The notes beneath the pieces are model-generated. The model saw only the letters and a list, made by a program, of their open reading frames with translations, was not told the origin of the DNA and ran no database searches. A stretch of 5,512 nucleotides of DNA, taken from assembly GCA_900551885.1 (NCBI GenBank), contig URXS01000127.1, positions 1-5,512 of the forward strand, read 5' to 3'. Shown here one piece after another: positions 4,808 to 5,512 of the stretch (position 1 is the first letter of the stretch; each line of letters opens with the position of its first letter). A program made the position numbers and the translations under genes. Source of the DNA: an uncultured Oscillibacter sp. Lineage in GTDB: Bacteria; Bacillota; Clostridia; Oscillospirales; Oscillospiraceae.

Positions 4808-5512
4808 ATGAGCATCGACTTTGGAAGCGATATCTACGAAGAGCCCATCGTGGCCAAGACTTTCCTGCAGGAGGACGCCCAGGAGGGGTCCCTGCGGCCC
4901 AAGACACTGAAAGAGTACATCGGCCAGGAGAAGGCCAAGCAGAATCTGGCTGTGTTCATCGCCGCCGCCAAGAAGCGGGAGGAGGCGCTGGACCACGTGC
5001 TGCTCCATGGCCCTCCGGGCCTGGGCAAGACCACCCTGGCCGGCATCATCGCCCAGGAGATGGGGGTGGGTATCCGCATCACCTCCGGCCCCGCCATCGA
5101 AAAGCCCGGGGACCTGGCGGCGCTGCTGACCAACCTGGGGGAGGGCGACATCCTGTTTGTGGATGAGATCCACCGGCTGAACCGGGCCGTGGAGGAGATC
5201 TTGTACCCCGCCATGGAGGACTACGCCCTGGACATCATCGTGGGCAAGGGCCCCAGCGCCAACTCCATCCGGCTGGACCTGCCCAAATTCACCCTGATCG
5301 GGGCCACCACCCGGGCCGGGCAGCTCTCCGCGCCCCTGCGGGACCGGTTCGGCGTGACGCTGCGGCTGGAGCTGTACACCCCCGAGGAGCTTTCCCGGAT
5401 CGTGGCCCGGTCCGCCGGGATTCTGAACGTGGACATCGAGCCGGAGGGCGCCATGGAGATCGCCCGGCGCAGCCGTGGCACTCCCCGCATCGCCAACCGT
5501 TTGCTGCGGCGG
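4808..5512 (+). CDS. ruvB: Holliday junction branch-migration ATPase RuvB (3' truncated by the window)
   Basis: RuvB is the AAA+ hexameric motor that drives branch migration on RuvA-bound junctions. The window holds 235 residues of an expected 330-350 and runs off the right edge. Visible motifs are Walker A GPPGLGKTT (68-76), Walker B LFVDEIH (116-122), sensor 1 GATTRAG (165-171), the arginine-finger segment PLRDRFG (176-182, finger probably R178) and the sensor 2 segment SRGTPRIANRLLRR (222-235). The RuvA-contacting beta-hairpin lies at about 131-157. The missing part is most of the C-terminal winged-helix DNA-binding domain. ATG 4808 is chosen because AGGA (4796-4799) lies 8 bases before it and the N-terminus (MSIDFGSDIYEE, then SLRPKTLKEYIGQ) matches RuvB. 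The gene before it ends 16 bases upstream, so it belongs to the ruvC-ruvA operon. No internal break is seen. Confidence 0.97.
   Translation, partial: MSIDFGSDIYEEPIVAKTFLQEDAQEGSLRPKTLKEYIGQEKAKQNLAVFIAAAKKREEALDHVLLHGPPGLGKTTLAGIIAQEMGVGIRITSGPAIEKPGDLAALLTNLGEGDILFVDEIHRLNRAVEEILYPAMEDYALDIIVGKGPSANSIRLDLPKFTLIGATTRAGQLSAPLRDRFGVTLRLELYTPEELSRIVARSAGILNVDIEPEGAMEIARRSRGTPRIANRLLRR

Noticed and set aside
1..5512. CRISPR arrays, tRNA or rRNA genes, insertion sequences, prophage genes
   Set aside because: Looked for and not seen. The only direct repeat is the two-unit one at 3297-3320, and the one recombinase has housekeeping XerD features rather than those of a phage integrase.

Overview
The window is about 5.5 kb of GC-rich DNA, roughly 60% or more by eye. 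It reads as a chromosomal segment of a high-GC member of the Clostridia, most likely Oscillospiraceae (Flavonifractor/Oscillibacter-like). This rests on strong purine-rich ribosome sites, the ruvC-ruvA-(small conserved gene)-ruvB order, a DUF4179-type anti-sigma gene, and an intergenic palindrome resembling repeats I recall from such genomes. The taxonomic call is inference; no rRNA or marker alignment could be run.

Layout, all genes on the + strand. (1) The last 21 codons of an unidentified gene, possibly spoIIM, end at 67. (2) A tyrosine recombinase, xerD, occupies 90-977; its full-length form needs a CTG start. It is closed by a strong hairpin terminator at 1015-1046. (3) A gene-free stretch of about 285 bases (1047-1332) holds short inverted repeats, a probable degenerate dispersed repeat and an A/T tract. 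(4) An ECF sigma factor (1333-1806, TTG start) overlaps by 4 bases a membrane-anchored DUF4179-type anti-sigma factor (1803-3176). A second strong terminator (3222-3256) follows. (5) A clear housekeeping promoter (3261-3289), with a tandem 12-base repeat at the predicted transcription start, drives ruvC (3333-3842), ruvA (3852-4457), a 110-residue conserved protein of unknown function (4459-4791) and ruvB (4808 to the window end, 3' truncated).

The genes form three transcription units. XerD would resolve chromosome dimers, and the ruv operon encodes the machinery that branch-migrates (RuvAB) and cuts (RuvC) Holliday junctions, so both flanks concern homologous recombination. The sigma/anti-sigma pair sits between them as a cassette bounded by terminators and probably senses an envelope signal. 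It has no evident functional link to recombination.

Most of the window is ordinary core genome, and I do not see a new multi-gene system. The points worth a second look are the CTG start of xerD, the unknown gene embedded between ruvA and ruvB, the repeat at the ruv promoter, and the altered acidic-pin region of RuvA.
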